From positions 1-6,878 of the forward strand of contig JAQSDP010000086.1 in NCBI GenBank assembly GCA_029945985.1: DNA of 6,878 bases, in the 5' to 3' direction. Under the pieces are notes generated by a model, which was not told the DNA's origin, made no database searches, and saw nothing but the letters and a program-made list of their open reading frames with translations. The stretch's first letter is position 1. Each line of letters opens with the position of its first letter. Below, piece after piece: positions 1-5,912 of the stretch. This DNA is from a bacterium. Lineage in GTDB: Bacteria; Acidobacteriota; Blastocatellia; Pyrinomonadales; Pyrinomonadaceae. A program made the translations under genes and the position numbers.

Positions 1-360
1 AAGGTCACCGGCATCGGCAAACACCGAGCTTTTCTTGTCGGCTGAAAGATCTCCGCCGCCTGGCGGTATCTGTTTGACCTCCTGATCCGAGAGCTTGCGC
101 AATCCTGTCCCGTCCGCGTTCACAACATACGTCGAGGCCTCTGCTTTGAGTGGTTCGCCTGCCCTCTTCCATCTAAAGTAGACCTTCTGGCTGTCCGGCG
201 ACCACCGGACTGCTGTCGGTTCATATCCGACCAACTCCGGTCCGCGCATAATGTTGTCGATGCTCAGCTCAAACTTCCTGACCGGTACCGTCTGAGCCGA
301 TACGACAAGGGAATTTAGACAAACAGCGACAATGAAAGTGAAAGACAGGATCGATCTCAT
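1..360 (-). CDS. Secreted S9-family (prolyl oligopeptidase-like) peptidase, N-terminal part only
   Basis: The 120 codons run from ATG at 360 off the left edge of the window, so only the N-terminus is visible. Residues 1-22 form a Sec signal peptide: MRS, a hydrophobic core, and a V-S-A cleavage site before Q23. The mature part begins with 'IMRGPELVGYEPTAVRWSPD' (37-56), then YFRWKR, a 'VVNADGTGLRKLSD' blade segment (79-92), and 'DLSADKK' (104-110). WSPD and LSADKK are the repeated strand motifs of TolB/DPP-IV-type beta-propellers. This N-terminus is typical of acidobacterial S9 peptidases, in which a propeller precedes an alpha/beta-hydrolase catalytic domain, but that catalytic domain lies outside the window. 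The family cleaves peptides in the periplasm or outside the cell. It could instead be a propeller protein without a hydrolase domain. A good Shine-Dalgarno sequence supports this start. Confidence 0.8.
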   Translation of the reverse strand, partial: MRSILSFTFIVAVCLNSLVVSAQTVPVRKFELSIDNIMRGPELVGYEPTAVRWSPDSQKVYFRWKRAGEPLKAEASTYVVNADGTGLRKLSDQEVKQIPPGGGDLSADKKSSVFADAGDL

Positions 361-366
361 TGGTTT

Positions 367-373
367 TCCTTCT
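367..373 (-). promoter_or_regulatory. Shine-Dalgarno site for the S9 peptidase gene
   Basis: On the minus strand AGAAGGA lies six bases before the ATG at 360. This is close to ideal and fixes that start, which also begins a clean signal peptide. Confidence 0.7.
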
Positions 374-410
374 TCTAGAGGTAGAGCTAGCAAGTTACTT
401 GAACGCAGCA

Positions 411-431
411 GCACCGCGACAAACGGGGTGC
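411..431 (-). other. Stem-loop between the phosphatase and peptidase genes
   Basis: GCACC (411-415) pairs with GGTGC (427-431). After one C-C mismatch two further pairs close a five-base loop. On the minus strand it follows the phosphatase stop by about 24 bases, where a terminator or mRNA 3' end would be expected. No U-rich tract follows it, so a Rho-independent terminator cannot be claimed. It may only protect the mRNA 3' end, or be chance. Confidence 0.3.
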
Positions 432-454
432 CTTATTATTTCTAAGTTTTACTT

Positions 455-1282
455 TCATGGTAGTTCCAGCGCGGCTGCACGCCCTTCTGCTTTCTGGGCT
501 TCGGTTAGACGGCCGTATTCGTAAACCGCGTTTTCCCATGTTCCGTACATCGCATTTGGCAGCATGATGAACCGGTTTCCCAAGTCCGAGCGGGTTTTCT
601 CGACTTCTGCGAATCGGTCCGCGATCGACCTGCGTTCGAAGGCGCTCGAAAAGTCGTCGAGGTTGTCGCCGATCAGCATCACGACCCGATGCTTGTCACC
701 AGCGACCGAACGCCTTTCGTCCTTATTGGAGTCGCTCGCCCGTAGTAAGACGTTATCTACTGAAATATCGGCGAAACCTACAGACCTGAGATTATCGATA
801 GTAGCTGTCTTTTGTACCTCATCTCGATTTGAAACGTAGAACACCTTCACGCCCTTACCGACGGCATAGTTAAGGAACTCAACAGCTCCCGGAATCGCTT
901 TGGCCTTTCGCATCTCCCCCCAAGCGTACCAATCTTTTTGATTGAACGGCCGTCCATTCCTGATGCCAAACGCCTGAGCCGGCGAATTATCGAGTACGGT
1001 TTCGTCAATATCGACGACGATCGATCGGGGCAGCTTGCGTTGATGCTTGGGGAGTCGCTTCACATTCTTCTTGTCGAGGTCGGCGTCAAGACGGAGGCGA
1101 GCGATGTTGTATGCCTGATAAGCTAACGCACGGTATTCTGCCGACTTTTGCATGTAAATAACGGCGGCAACCTGGTAGTCGAGGTCGGCCTTCTGGGCAG
1201 GTTGCTGGGCGGCGGCTGTGAAAGCGGAGCAACTTGCCGCACACAGGCCAACGAAAAGCATGAAGCTGTTTGCGAATTTCAT
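455..1282 (-). CDS. Exported HAD-superfamily acid phosphatase, lipoprotein e(P4)/5'-nucleotidase type
   Basis: The 275-residue product matches the usual length of class C (e(P4)-like) non-specific acid phosphatases, which dephosphorylate nucleotides and other small phosphomonoesters outside the cytoplasm using Mg2+. The visible HAD motifs are DIDETVLDNS at 91-100 (nucleophile D91, acid/base D93), YVSNR at 149-153 (motif II Ser151), K187 in NKDERR, and IGDNLDDF at 204-211 (metal-binding Asp). The W118-x-x-W121 cap-region pair and PGAVEFLNYA (131-140) also fit the family. Residues 1-25 are a signal peptide with a likely cleavage site after AAA (23-25). Cys14 and Cys18 lie in the hydrophobic part, but neither sits in a standard lipobox, so lipidation is doubtful. 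A TATAAT element upstream suggests its own promoter; the Shine-Dalgarno is weak. Family certain, substrate not. Confidence 0.92.
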   Translation of the reverse strand: MKFANSFMLFVGLCAASCSAFTAAAQQPAQKADLDYQVAAVIYMQKSAEYRALAYQAYNIARLRLDADLDKKNVKRLPKHQRKLPRSIVVDIDETVLDNSPAQAFGIRNGRPFNQKDWYAWGEMRKAKAIPGAVEFLNYAVGKGVKVFYVSNRDEVQKTATIDNLRSVGFADISVDNVLLRASDSNKDERRSVAGDKHRVVMLIGDNLDDFSSAFERRSIADRFAEVEKTRSDLGNRFIMLPNAMYGTWENAVYEYGRLTEAQKAEGRAAALELP

Positions 1283-1314
1283 AACCGTTCGACTTTCGGG
1301 AAGAAGTCAAAGAG

Positions 1315-1320
1315 ATTATA
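1315..1320 (-). promoter_or_regulatory. -10 element (TATAAT) for the phosphatase gene
   Basis: Read on the minus strand, this is a perfect TATAAT, 32 bases before the phosphatase ATG. The matching -35 is poor (CTGCTT at 1338-1343, spacing 17). It overlaps a TATAAA on the plus strand at 1317-1322 that could serve the small gene starting at 1329. Confidence 0.5.
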
Positions 1321-1322
1321 AA
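1317..1322 (+). promoter_or_regulatory. Possible plus-strand -10 element (TATAAA) for the small acidic protein gene
   Basis: TATAAA ends six bases before the ATG at 1329. If used, transcription would start at or within a base or two of the start codon, giving a leaderless mRNA. No convincing -35 is seen (TTTCGG at 1294-1299 is weak), so this rests on position and the -10 match only. Confidence 0.3.
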
Positions 1323-1328
1323 TGAGCT

Positions 1329-1478
1329 ATGTGCGAAAAGCAGAAATCCGACGGTGAGAATTCAGAACTTGACGATACTAAGCCCCGATCGTACTACTAC
1401 GACGACGCGCACGGGTATGAGGATTTCGATCCTGAGTCGGATGAGATGGAGCCAGATGAAGACGAAGAGTCAGCGTGA
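1329..1478 (+). CDS. Small highly acidic hypothetical protein (49 residues)
   Basis: This is an ATG-to-TGA frame of 49 codons in the gap between two minus-strand genes. The product begins MCEKQKSDGENSELDDTK, then has PRSYYYDDAHGYEDFDPE (19-36), and ends in an almost purely acidic tail (DEMEPDEDEES). There is no signal peptide or membrane segment. Composition is strongly biased to Asp and Glu with five Tyr and only four Lys/Arg, so it is probably soluble and partly disordered. An in-frame TGA lies two codons upstream, so ATG 1329 is the only ATG start. No Shine-Dalgarno is obvious. Its last nine bases overlap the 3' end of the MATE gene on the other strand. The PRSYYYDD-HGYE core looks like a conserved motif rather than random translation, but I do not recognise a named family and assign no function. 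Confidence 0.5.
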   Translation: MCEKQKSDGENSELDDTKPRSYYYDDAHGYEDFDPESDEMEPDEDEESA

Positions 1479-2951
1479 CGGTGCTTCGGTCTGCTCGATA
1501 TTGACGACTATATTTCGCCACCTGCCTTGATTGAACCGCAACACACTAAGACCGCAGCGTGTCATATGACCGGCCAGGATCGCGAGCCAGATATGAATCG
1601 CCTCAAGTCCGACGGCGTACTCCAGAGCGAAACATATCGATAGCGGAACGACGACCTGCGAAATGATTGAAATGTAGAGAGGGCTTTTGGTGTCCCCTGT
1701 CCCTTGCAGCCCGCCCGTATAGGTCAGCGCGACTGAGATAAATATCCCCGAAAACGCGAGCACCTTGAGCAGGAGGCTTCCGATCTCAGCGACCGCCGGA
1801 TCCGTGAGTCCAAATATCGCAAGTAACTGCTGCGGGAAAAAGAAAAAGAAGAAGCCAACAAACGCCGACCCTGCCATTCCGAATCTCGCCGCAGTGTGGA
1901 CTGCAGCGTTTGCCCGGTCGGGATGGCCTGCTCCGAGGTTTTGGCCTGCCACCGTCGCGGCAGCTCCCATCAGGCCCATAGAGGTCCAGGTGATCAGTGA
2001 GAACAACTGCACATACGATACTGCGTAAGCTGCCTGCGCCGCGGCACTCTGAGCTAGCGATCCGATGAACCCCAGCATCAGCACTCCGCCGACGTTCATC
2101 GCAATGCCCTGGATCCCGGCCGGTAGGCCGAATTGGAACAGCTTCTTTATGATCCCCCAATCCGGGGCATACCCACCGCGCGGAAATGAGACCACCCACC
2201 CGCCGCGGATCAGTTTATATAGGGCATAGGTGGCGACCAGCCCGGATGCGAGGGCCGTTCCCATCGCCGAGCCCATCGTGCCGAACGCCGGAATTGGTCC
2301 GAGGCCGCGAATAAGGATGATGTTGAAGATCAGGTTCAGGATAGTCATCACGATGCCTAGCACCATCGGGGTACGAGCATCGCCAGCCGATCGCAGAGCA
2401 CCGCCGAGCATAAAGAAGATCAGCATTCCTCCGCTGAAAACGTACATTATTCGGAGGAAGGGAAGTGCTTCGGCTTTGACCTCGGGCGCGGTGTTTACAA
2501 GGTCGAGCAGATACGGAGCAGCAAAGTATCCTACGGGCGCAAGAATGCCGAACGACATAAAGATCGCCGCGAGAAACGCCTGGTAAACCGTCCGATTAAC
2601 CTTTTCCTCGTCGCCCGCCCCAACGAATCTTGAAACAAGCACGCTCATTCCGATGAAGATCGAAGAAATGAAAACGATAACCACGATCCAGAGCTGGACG
2701 CTTACGCCGATAGCAGCATTTCCTCGGAACCCGACCAGGTTGCCTACAAGGGCATGATCGATCACGCCTTGAAGCCCGCCGATGATGTTTGTCAGGACAG
2801 TCGGCCAGGCGATCTTCCAAACAGCCGCGCCCAGCGGACCTTCGACAATGGCGCGATCATATTTTGGCTTCTTTAGAGGCTCCGGATCGACCGCGGCCGT
2901 CTCCGATATACGGTCGGATTCATTTGTGGAGTGTTCGGCGGCTTCGGACAT
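1470..2951 (-). CDS. MATE-family multidrug/sodium antiporter
   Basis: The 493-residue polytopic membrane protein has a charged cytosolic N-tail of about 37 residues, then about 12 hydrophobic helices in two similar halves. MATE proteins export cationic drugs or metabolites using a Na+ or H+ gradient. The internal pseudo-symmetry typical of the family is visible: SRFVGAGDEEKV (107-118) matches GQNLGAGHPDRA (336-347), and ALRSAGDARTPM (185-196) matches GLQGTGDTKSPL (414-425). Helix 1 begins around WKIAWPTVLTNIIGGL (45-60). Six consecutive Phe at 367-372 precede PQQLLAIFG. Length is slightly above the usual 440-460 because of the N-tail. The start at 2951 has no good Shine-Dalgarno, so the exact start within the tail is less certain. 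A promoter lies just upstream. Substrate cannot be predicted. Confidence 0.93.
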   Translation of the reverse strand: MSEAAEHSTNESDRISETAAVDPEPLKKPKYDRAIVEGPLGAAVWKIAWPTVLTNIIGGLQGVIDHALVGNLVGFRGNAAIGVSVQLWIVVIVFISSIFIGMSVLVSRFVGAGDEEKVNRTVYQAFLAAIFMSFGILAPVGYFAAPYLLDLVNTAPEVKAEALPFLRIMYVFSGGMLIFFMLGGALRSAGDARTPMVLGIVMTILNLIFNIILIRGLGPIPAFGTMGSAMGTALASGLVATYALYKLIRGGWVVSFPRGGYAPDWGIIKKLFQFGLPAGIQGIAMNVGGVLMLGFIGSLAQSAAAQAAYAVSYVQLFSLITWTSMGLMGAAATVAGQNLGAGHPDRANAAVHTAARFGMAGSAFVGFFFFFFPQQLLAIFGLTDPAVAEIGSLLLKVLAFSGIFISVALTYTGGLQGTGDTKSPLYISIISQVVVPLSICFALEYAVGLEAIHIWLAILAGHMTRCGLSVLRFNQGRWRNIVVNIEQTEAPSR

Positions 2952-2977
2952 GGGTCTGCTATGAAGAAGAAATTCCT

Positions 2978-3006
2978 ACTATACAGCGGACAAAGAGAGT
3001 TGTCGC
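2978..3006 (-). promoter_or_regulatory. Putative sigma70-type promoter of the MATE gene
   Basis: On the minus strand GCGACA (3001-3006), 17 bases, then TATAGT (2978-2983). The -10 matches consensus at five of six positions and the -35 at four of six. Predicted transcription start near 2971 leaves a leader of about 20 bases before the ATG at 2951. Confidence 0.4.
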
Positions 3007-3054
3007 GTTTCGAGCCCGCCAGAGAAATCAGTAAGAAGGGTGTGTTCCGACAGC

Positions 3055-3438
3055 CTATTCGTAGTTAGGCGTCAACAGTGGCGCAAACGCCTTTCGATAG
3101 CAGTACGCCAGGAAAATGAAGGCTGCCACCAAGAAGATGCCGATGGCAATCCCCTCGGGCGCGAGCAGAAGATGCACCATAAAGATATTGATCACTATCG
3201 GGGAAAGCATCACGAGCGCGAGCGGGACGAATCGCCCAGACACCAAAAGGATCCCGCAAACCAACTCGGTAACCTTCAGCAGCGTAAAGAAATATCCCGA
3301 TGCTGCCAGTCCTTCGCTGAACGTCTTCATTGCTCCCTCGAGCGGTGGCGGTTCGATCAGGCCAAGAAGAAATGTCGCCGAAGAGAAAATGAACAGAAGA
3401 CCCACGAGCGTACGGACGATCACCATTGCTATCTTCAT
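3055..3438 (-). CDS. DoxX-family small integral membrane protein
   Basis: The 127-residue protein has four hydrophobic helices, at about 4-26, 47-66, 71-91 and 97-115, the size and layout of DoxX/DoxD-like proteins. The opening 'RTLVGLLFIFSSATFLLGL' (9-27) and the 'LLKVTELVCGILLVSGRFVPLAL' region (53-75) carry the family's usual G-L and E-x-x-x-G-x-L-L pattern. DoxX-like proteins are cytoplasmic-membrane proteins whose roles vary (redox or thiol stress, quinone-linked electron transfer), so no specific reaction is assigned. The ATG at 3438 overlaps the TGA of a decayed SRPBCC/AHSA1 gene (ATGA, 3435-3438), which indicates a former translationally coupled operon. No independent Shine-Dalgarno is seen upstream, so its current expression may have suffered from decay of the upstream frame. 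Confidence 0.85.
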   Translation of the reverse strand: MKIAMVIVRTLVGLLFIFSSATFLLGLIEPPPLEGAMKTFSEGLAASGYFFTLLKVTELVCGILLVSGRFVPLALVMLSPIVINIFMVHLLLAPEGIAIGIFLVAAFIFLAYCYRKAFAPLLTPNYE

Positions 3439-3839
3439 ATCGGTAAATTATTTAGGAACTGAAGCGTAGTATGCAAACGGTTAAGCCATTAGCTCCATCC
3501 GCCTCGATGCTCGTCGCGTGGACTGTAGAACTGAAACCGGTCTGATGCATCCGCAATCGAGTTCGATCACCGGATGTCTCAAAGCTTATTTCAACCAGAG
3601 AGTCTCACACGAAAGCGATCGTGCGGGTTTTCGCTCGGTCACGTGAAGACCAGCAGGTTTAGAACCTCGATCACCTTATACTTGCCGCGAACCCATTGGT
3701 CTTGAGCCTCGGGGCGGCCGGATACACATACGATATCTTCCGCCGACACAGAAATCGACTCCACATGACAGCAAAGAGAACCAATGCGGGCCTCAACAGT
3801 GATCGACATTCCCGAACTGCCTGGTAAAATTCCATGCCC
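3435..3839 (-). pseudogene. Decayed SRPBCC/AHSA1-domain gene (COG3832-like), 5' end lost
   Basis: No single frame is open, but successive frames read as the C-terminal two thirds of an AHSA1-type START-fold protein. The first piece (from about 3839; internal Met at 3809) gives 'MSITVEARIG', 'SAEDIVCVSG' and 'GKYKVIEVLNLLVFT'. The family consensus continues with Trp, but here the codon is TGA (3639-3641). After a shift, ETL joins 'LVEISFETSGDRTRLRM' and 'HQTGFSSTVH' in a new frame. Removing a CT duplication in the CTCTCT run (3597-3602) restores ETLVEISF. A one-base deletion near 3518 then returns to the first frame for 'RDEHRGGWS', TAA (3489-3491), 'WLNRLHTTL', ending at TGA 3435-3437. QTGF-x5-RD-x-H-x-GGW-x3-L-x-RL is the family's C-terminal signature. 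The usual first 40-60 residues are not recognisable. Two stops plus three shifts argue against function or sequencing error. Confidence 0.78.
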
Positions 3840-3867
3840 GACGCATATAGAAGCCGAGAGATGTCAT

Positions 3868-3897
3868 AAAGAGAAACCACCCGCTACTTGCAGGTGG
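3868..3897 (-). terminator. Rho-independent terminator of typA
   Basis: On the minus strand, 30 bases after the typA stop, CCACCTGC (3890-3897) pairs with GCGGGTGG (3877-3884). This gives eight pairs including one G-U, around a five-base loop, and is followed at once by TTTCTCTTT (3868-3876). Position, GC-rich stem and U-rich tail all fit an intrinsic terminator that ends typA before the pseudogene. Confidence 0.7.
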
Positions 3898-3926
3898 GTA
3901 ATGACTAGGCAACGATGGTTTCTAAT

Positions 3927-5738
3927 CTATTTCTTCGGCCGTTCATTGGCTTTCAACACACGCTTGCGAAGCCGGATGGCTTTCGGGGTAACCTCGATCA
4001 GTTCGTCATCGGCGATGAATTCGAGGGCACGTTCCAATGACATCTCGCGAACCGGGACAAGCCGCATGGCTTCATCAGCGGATGTTGTTCGCATGTTGGA
4101 GAGTTTCTTCTCCTTGATCGCGTTGACGTCGAGGTCGACGGCTCGGGCGTTTTCGCCGACGATCATTCCTTCATAGACCTTGATTTGCGGTTTGACGAAC
4201 AGGGTACCGCGCTCTTGCAGGTTATAAAGTGCGTAGGTGTTCGTTTCCCCCATTCGGTCGGCGACCAGCGAACCCGTCTGACGGCCCTTGAGATCGCCCT
4301 GCCATTTGTCGAATCGGAGGAACAAGGTATTGAGCAGGCCCGTACCTTTTGTTTCGGTCAGGAACTCGCCTCGGAAGCCGATAAGGCCTCGCGAAGGTGT
4401 TTCAAATTCCAGACGAACACGGCCGGAACCGTTGTTGATCATCTTCGTCATCTGGCCTTTTCGACGGCCCATTGCTTCGGTTACGACGCCGATGAACTCA
4501 TCTGGCACATCGACTACTACAAGCTCTATCGGTTCGAGAAGTTCACCGGTTTTCTCATCCTTCTTGGTGATGACCTCGGGTTTCGATACCTGAACTTCGT
4601 AGCCTTCGCGACGCATCATTTCGATCAGGATCGCAAGTTGAAGCTCACCGCGGCCCGAGACCTTGAATTGCTCCGCAGCCTCGGTCTGCGTGACGCGAAG
4701 CGCGACGTTGCCGAGCAACTCTCTATCGAGACGGTCCTTGATCTGTCGTGAGGTGACGAATTTTCCATCGATGCCCGAAAACGGCGAGGTGTTGACGCCG
4801 AAGATCATCGAGATGGTCGGTTCGTCAACGGCGATCACCGGAAGCGGACGAGGATTATCGACGGTCGTTATCGTTTCGCCGATGTTGATGTCGTCGAAGC
4901 CGGCAAGGGCGACGATCTCGCCGACACCGGCAGTATCGACAGAAGTTCGCTCTAGCCCTTCGAAGACGAACAGCTCTTTAACACGCGTTTTCTGAGTCGA
5001 TCCGTCGATCTTGGCAACGATCACTTCTTGATTCTTCGAGATCGTGCCCGAGAACATTCGTCCGATAGCCAGTCTGCCGACGAACGGATTGTAGTCGATA
5101 TTTGCGACGAGCAATTGCAGCGAATCGGTGCGAATCGCATGCGGAGCCGGAATGGATTCGATGACCTGATCGAACAACGGCACGAGGCTTTTGGATTCGT
5201 CCGCAAGGTTCTTTTTCGCGATGCCGTCACGAGAGATCGAGTAGAGGACCGGGAATTCGATCTGCTCCTCGTTTGCTCCGAGGTCGATGAAGAGATCGTA
5301 GATCTCGTCCAGCACTTCTTCGGGACGCGAATCCTGACGGTCGATCTTGTTTACAAGTGCGATCGCGGGGAGTTTGAGTTCGAGAGCTTTGCGGAGCACG
5401 AATCGCGTCTGCGGCAAGCAACCCTCGGCGGCATCTACGAGAAGAACGATCCCGTCGACCATCTTGAGAACGCGTTCGACCTCTCCGCCAAAATCGGCGT
5501 GGCCCGGTGTGTCGACGATGTTGATCTTGTAATCGCCATATCGCACGGACGTGTTCTTCGCCATGATGGTGATGCCGCGCTCGCGCTCGAGATCCATCGA
5601 GTCCATCACGCGGTCCGTGACGGTCTCGTTGTCGCGATACGTACCCGATTGCTGGAGCATTGCGTCGACGAGCGTGGTCTTCCCGTGGTCAACGTGAGCG
5701 ATAATGGCGATGTTTCTGATCTTATCCGTGGTCAACAT
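3927..5738 (-). CDS. typA: Translational GTPase TypA/BipA
   Basis: The 603-residue ribosome-associated GTPase of the EF-G/LepA class acts in the cytoplasm. In studied bacteria it aids late 50S ribosome assembly and growth under cold or other stress. GTP-binding motifs from the chosen start: G1 AHVDHGKTTL (14-23), G2 RERGITI (52-58), G3 DTPGHADFGGE (76-86), G4 NKID (130-133), and the G5 region YSISRDG (166-172). Later come the domain III signature RGELQLAILIEMMRREGYE, the TypA-specific TPSRGLIGFRGEFLTETKGTG loop region, and a basic C-terminus (IRLRKRVLKANERPKK). The frame is open to an ATG at 5879, but the extra 47 residues are unlike TypA and read through the promoter region. ATG 5738 gives the standard MLTTDKIRNIAIIAHVDHGK start and family length, with GGGA eight to eleven bases upstream. 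It is a single-gene unit with a promoter and terminator. Confidence 0.97.
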   Translation of the reverse strand: MLTTDKIRNIAIIAHVDHGKTTLVDAMLQQSGTYRDNETVTDRVMDSMDLERERGITIMAKNTSVRYGDYKINIVDTPGHADFGGEVERVLKMVDGIVLLVDAAEGCLPQTRFVLRKALELKLPAIALVNKIDRQDSRPEEVLDEIYDLFIDLGANEEQIEFPVLYSISRDGIAKKNLADESKSLVPLFDQVIESIPAPHAIRTDSLQLLVANIDYNPFVGRLAIGRMFSGTISKNQEVIVAKIDGSTQKTRVKELFVFEGLERTSVDTAGVGEIVALAGFDDINIGETITTVDNPRPLPVIAVDEPTISMIFGVNTSPFSGIDGKFVTSRQIKDRLDRELLGNVALRVTQTEAAEQFKVSGRGELQLAILIEMMRREGYEVQVSKPEVITKKDEKTGELLEPIELVVVDVPDEFIGVVTEAMGRRKGQMTKMINNGSGRVRLEFETPSRGLIGFRGEFLTETKGTGLLNTLFLRFDKWQGDLKGRQTGSLVADRMGETNTYALYNLQERGTLFVKPQIKVYEGMIVGENARAVDLDVNAIKEKKLSNMRTTSADEAMRLVPVREMSLERALEFIADDELIEVTPKAIRLRKRVLKANERPKK

Positions 5739-5767
5739 AGTCGTAATCCCGTGCCATAAGGCAAACG

Positions 5768-5773
5768 AGTATA
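5768..5773 (-). promoter_or_regulatory. -10 element (TATACT) of typA
   Basis: On the minus strand TATACT lies 29 bases before the typA ATG at 5738, so a transcript would begin near 5761 with a short leader carrying the GGGA ribosome site. No good -35 at 16-18 bases is visible; a TTGCGT sits too far away (20 bases). It overlaps a TATAAT on the opposite strand at 5770-5775. Confidence 0.5.
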
Positions 5774-5775
5774 AT
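5770..5775 (+). promoter_or_regulatory. Plus-strand TATAAT, possible distal promoter for the gene at 5913
   Basis: This is a perfect plus-strand TATAAT in the divergent intergenic region, overlapping the typA -10. It would give a leader of about 130 bases for the downstream gene. The -35 position (TCCCGT at 5747-5752) is poor. A nearer TTTAAT at 5866-5871 is an alternative, also without a good -35. Confidence 0.3.
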
Positions 5776-5897
5776 GCTTTACTGACGTTCGAAACGCAAA
5801 GCACGAACGATTTAAGACCGGCTAGTAACTTTTTTCTGGAAATCTGGGCGGAATGGTGATTTGGGTTTAATCCAAGCACTATTTAGCCACCACTCCC

Positions 5898-5909
5898 GAA
5901 GGAAAGGAG
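5898..5909 (+). promoter_or_regulatory. Strong purine-rich ribosome binding site for the gene at 5913
   Basis: GAAGGAAAGGAG ends three bases before the ATG. The first GAAGGA is spaced nine bases from the start codon, the usual distance; the second AGGAG is unusually close. The site clearly marks ATG 5913 as the start. Confidence 0.75.
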
Positions 5910-5912
5910 CTT

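Noticed and set aside
3555..3570. GTTCGATC resembling a tRNA T-loop
   Set aside because: The flanking five-base arms do not pair and there is no acceptor or anticodon arm; it is part of the AHSA1 remnant.
3548..3576. Stem-loop CATCCG...CGGATG with an inner ATCG-AGTT-CGAT hairpin, considered as a small RNA or terminator
   Set aside because: It lies inside the former AHSA1 coding sequence (the GDRTRLRM region), has no U-tract on either strand, and the pairing can be explained by codon content.
3671..3880. 69-codon minus-strand ORF between doxX and typA
   Set aside because: It starts within the stem of the typA terminator, has no ribosome site or family resemblance, and runs out of frame through the AHSA1 remnant, which explains the region better.
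4185..5759. Long plus-strand ORFs of 188 and 243 codons opposite typA
   Set aside because: They are antisense shadows of the highly conserved typA gene, with no recognisable domains or ribosome sites.
5826..5836. T-run (TTTTTT) in the typA/5913 intergenic region, considered as a terminator
   Set aside because: No stem precedes it on the plus strand, and on the minus strand the run is A; no terminator can be built.
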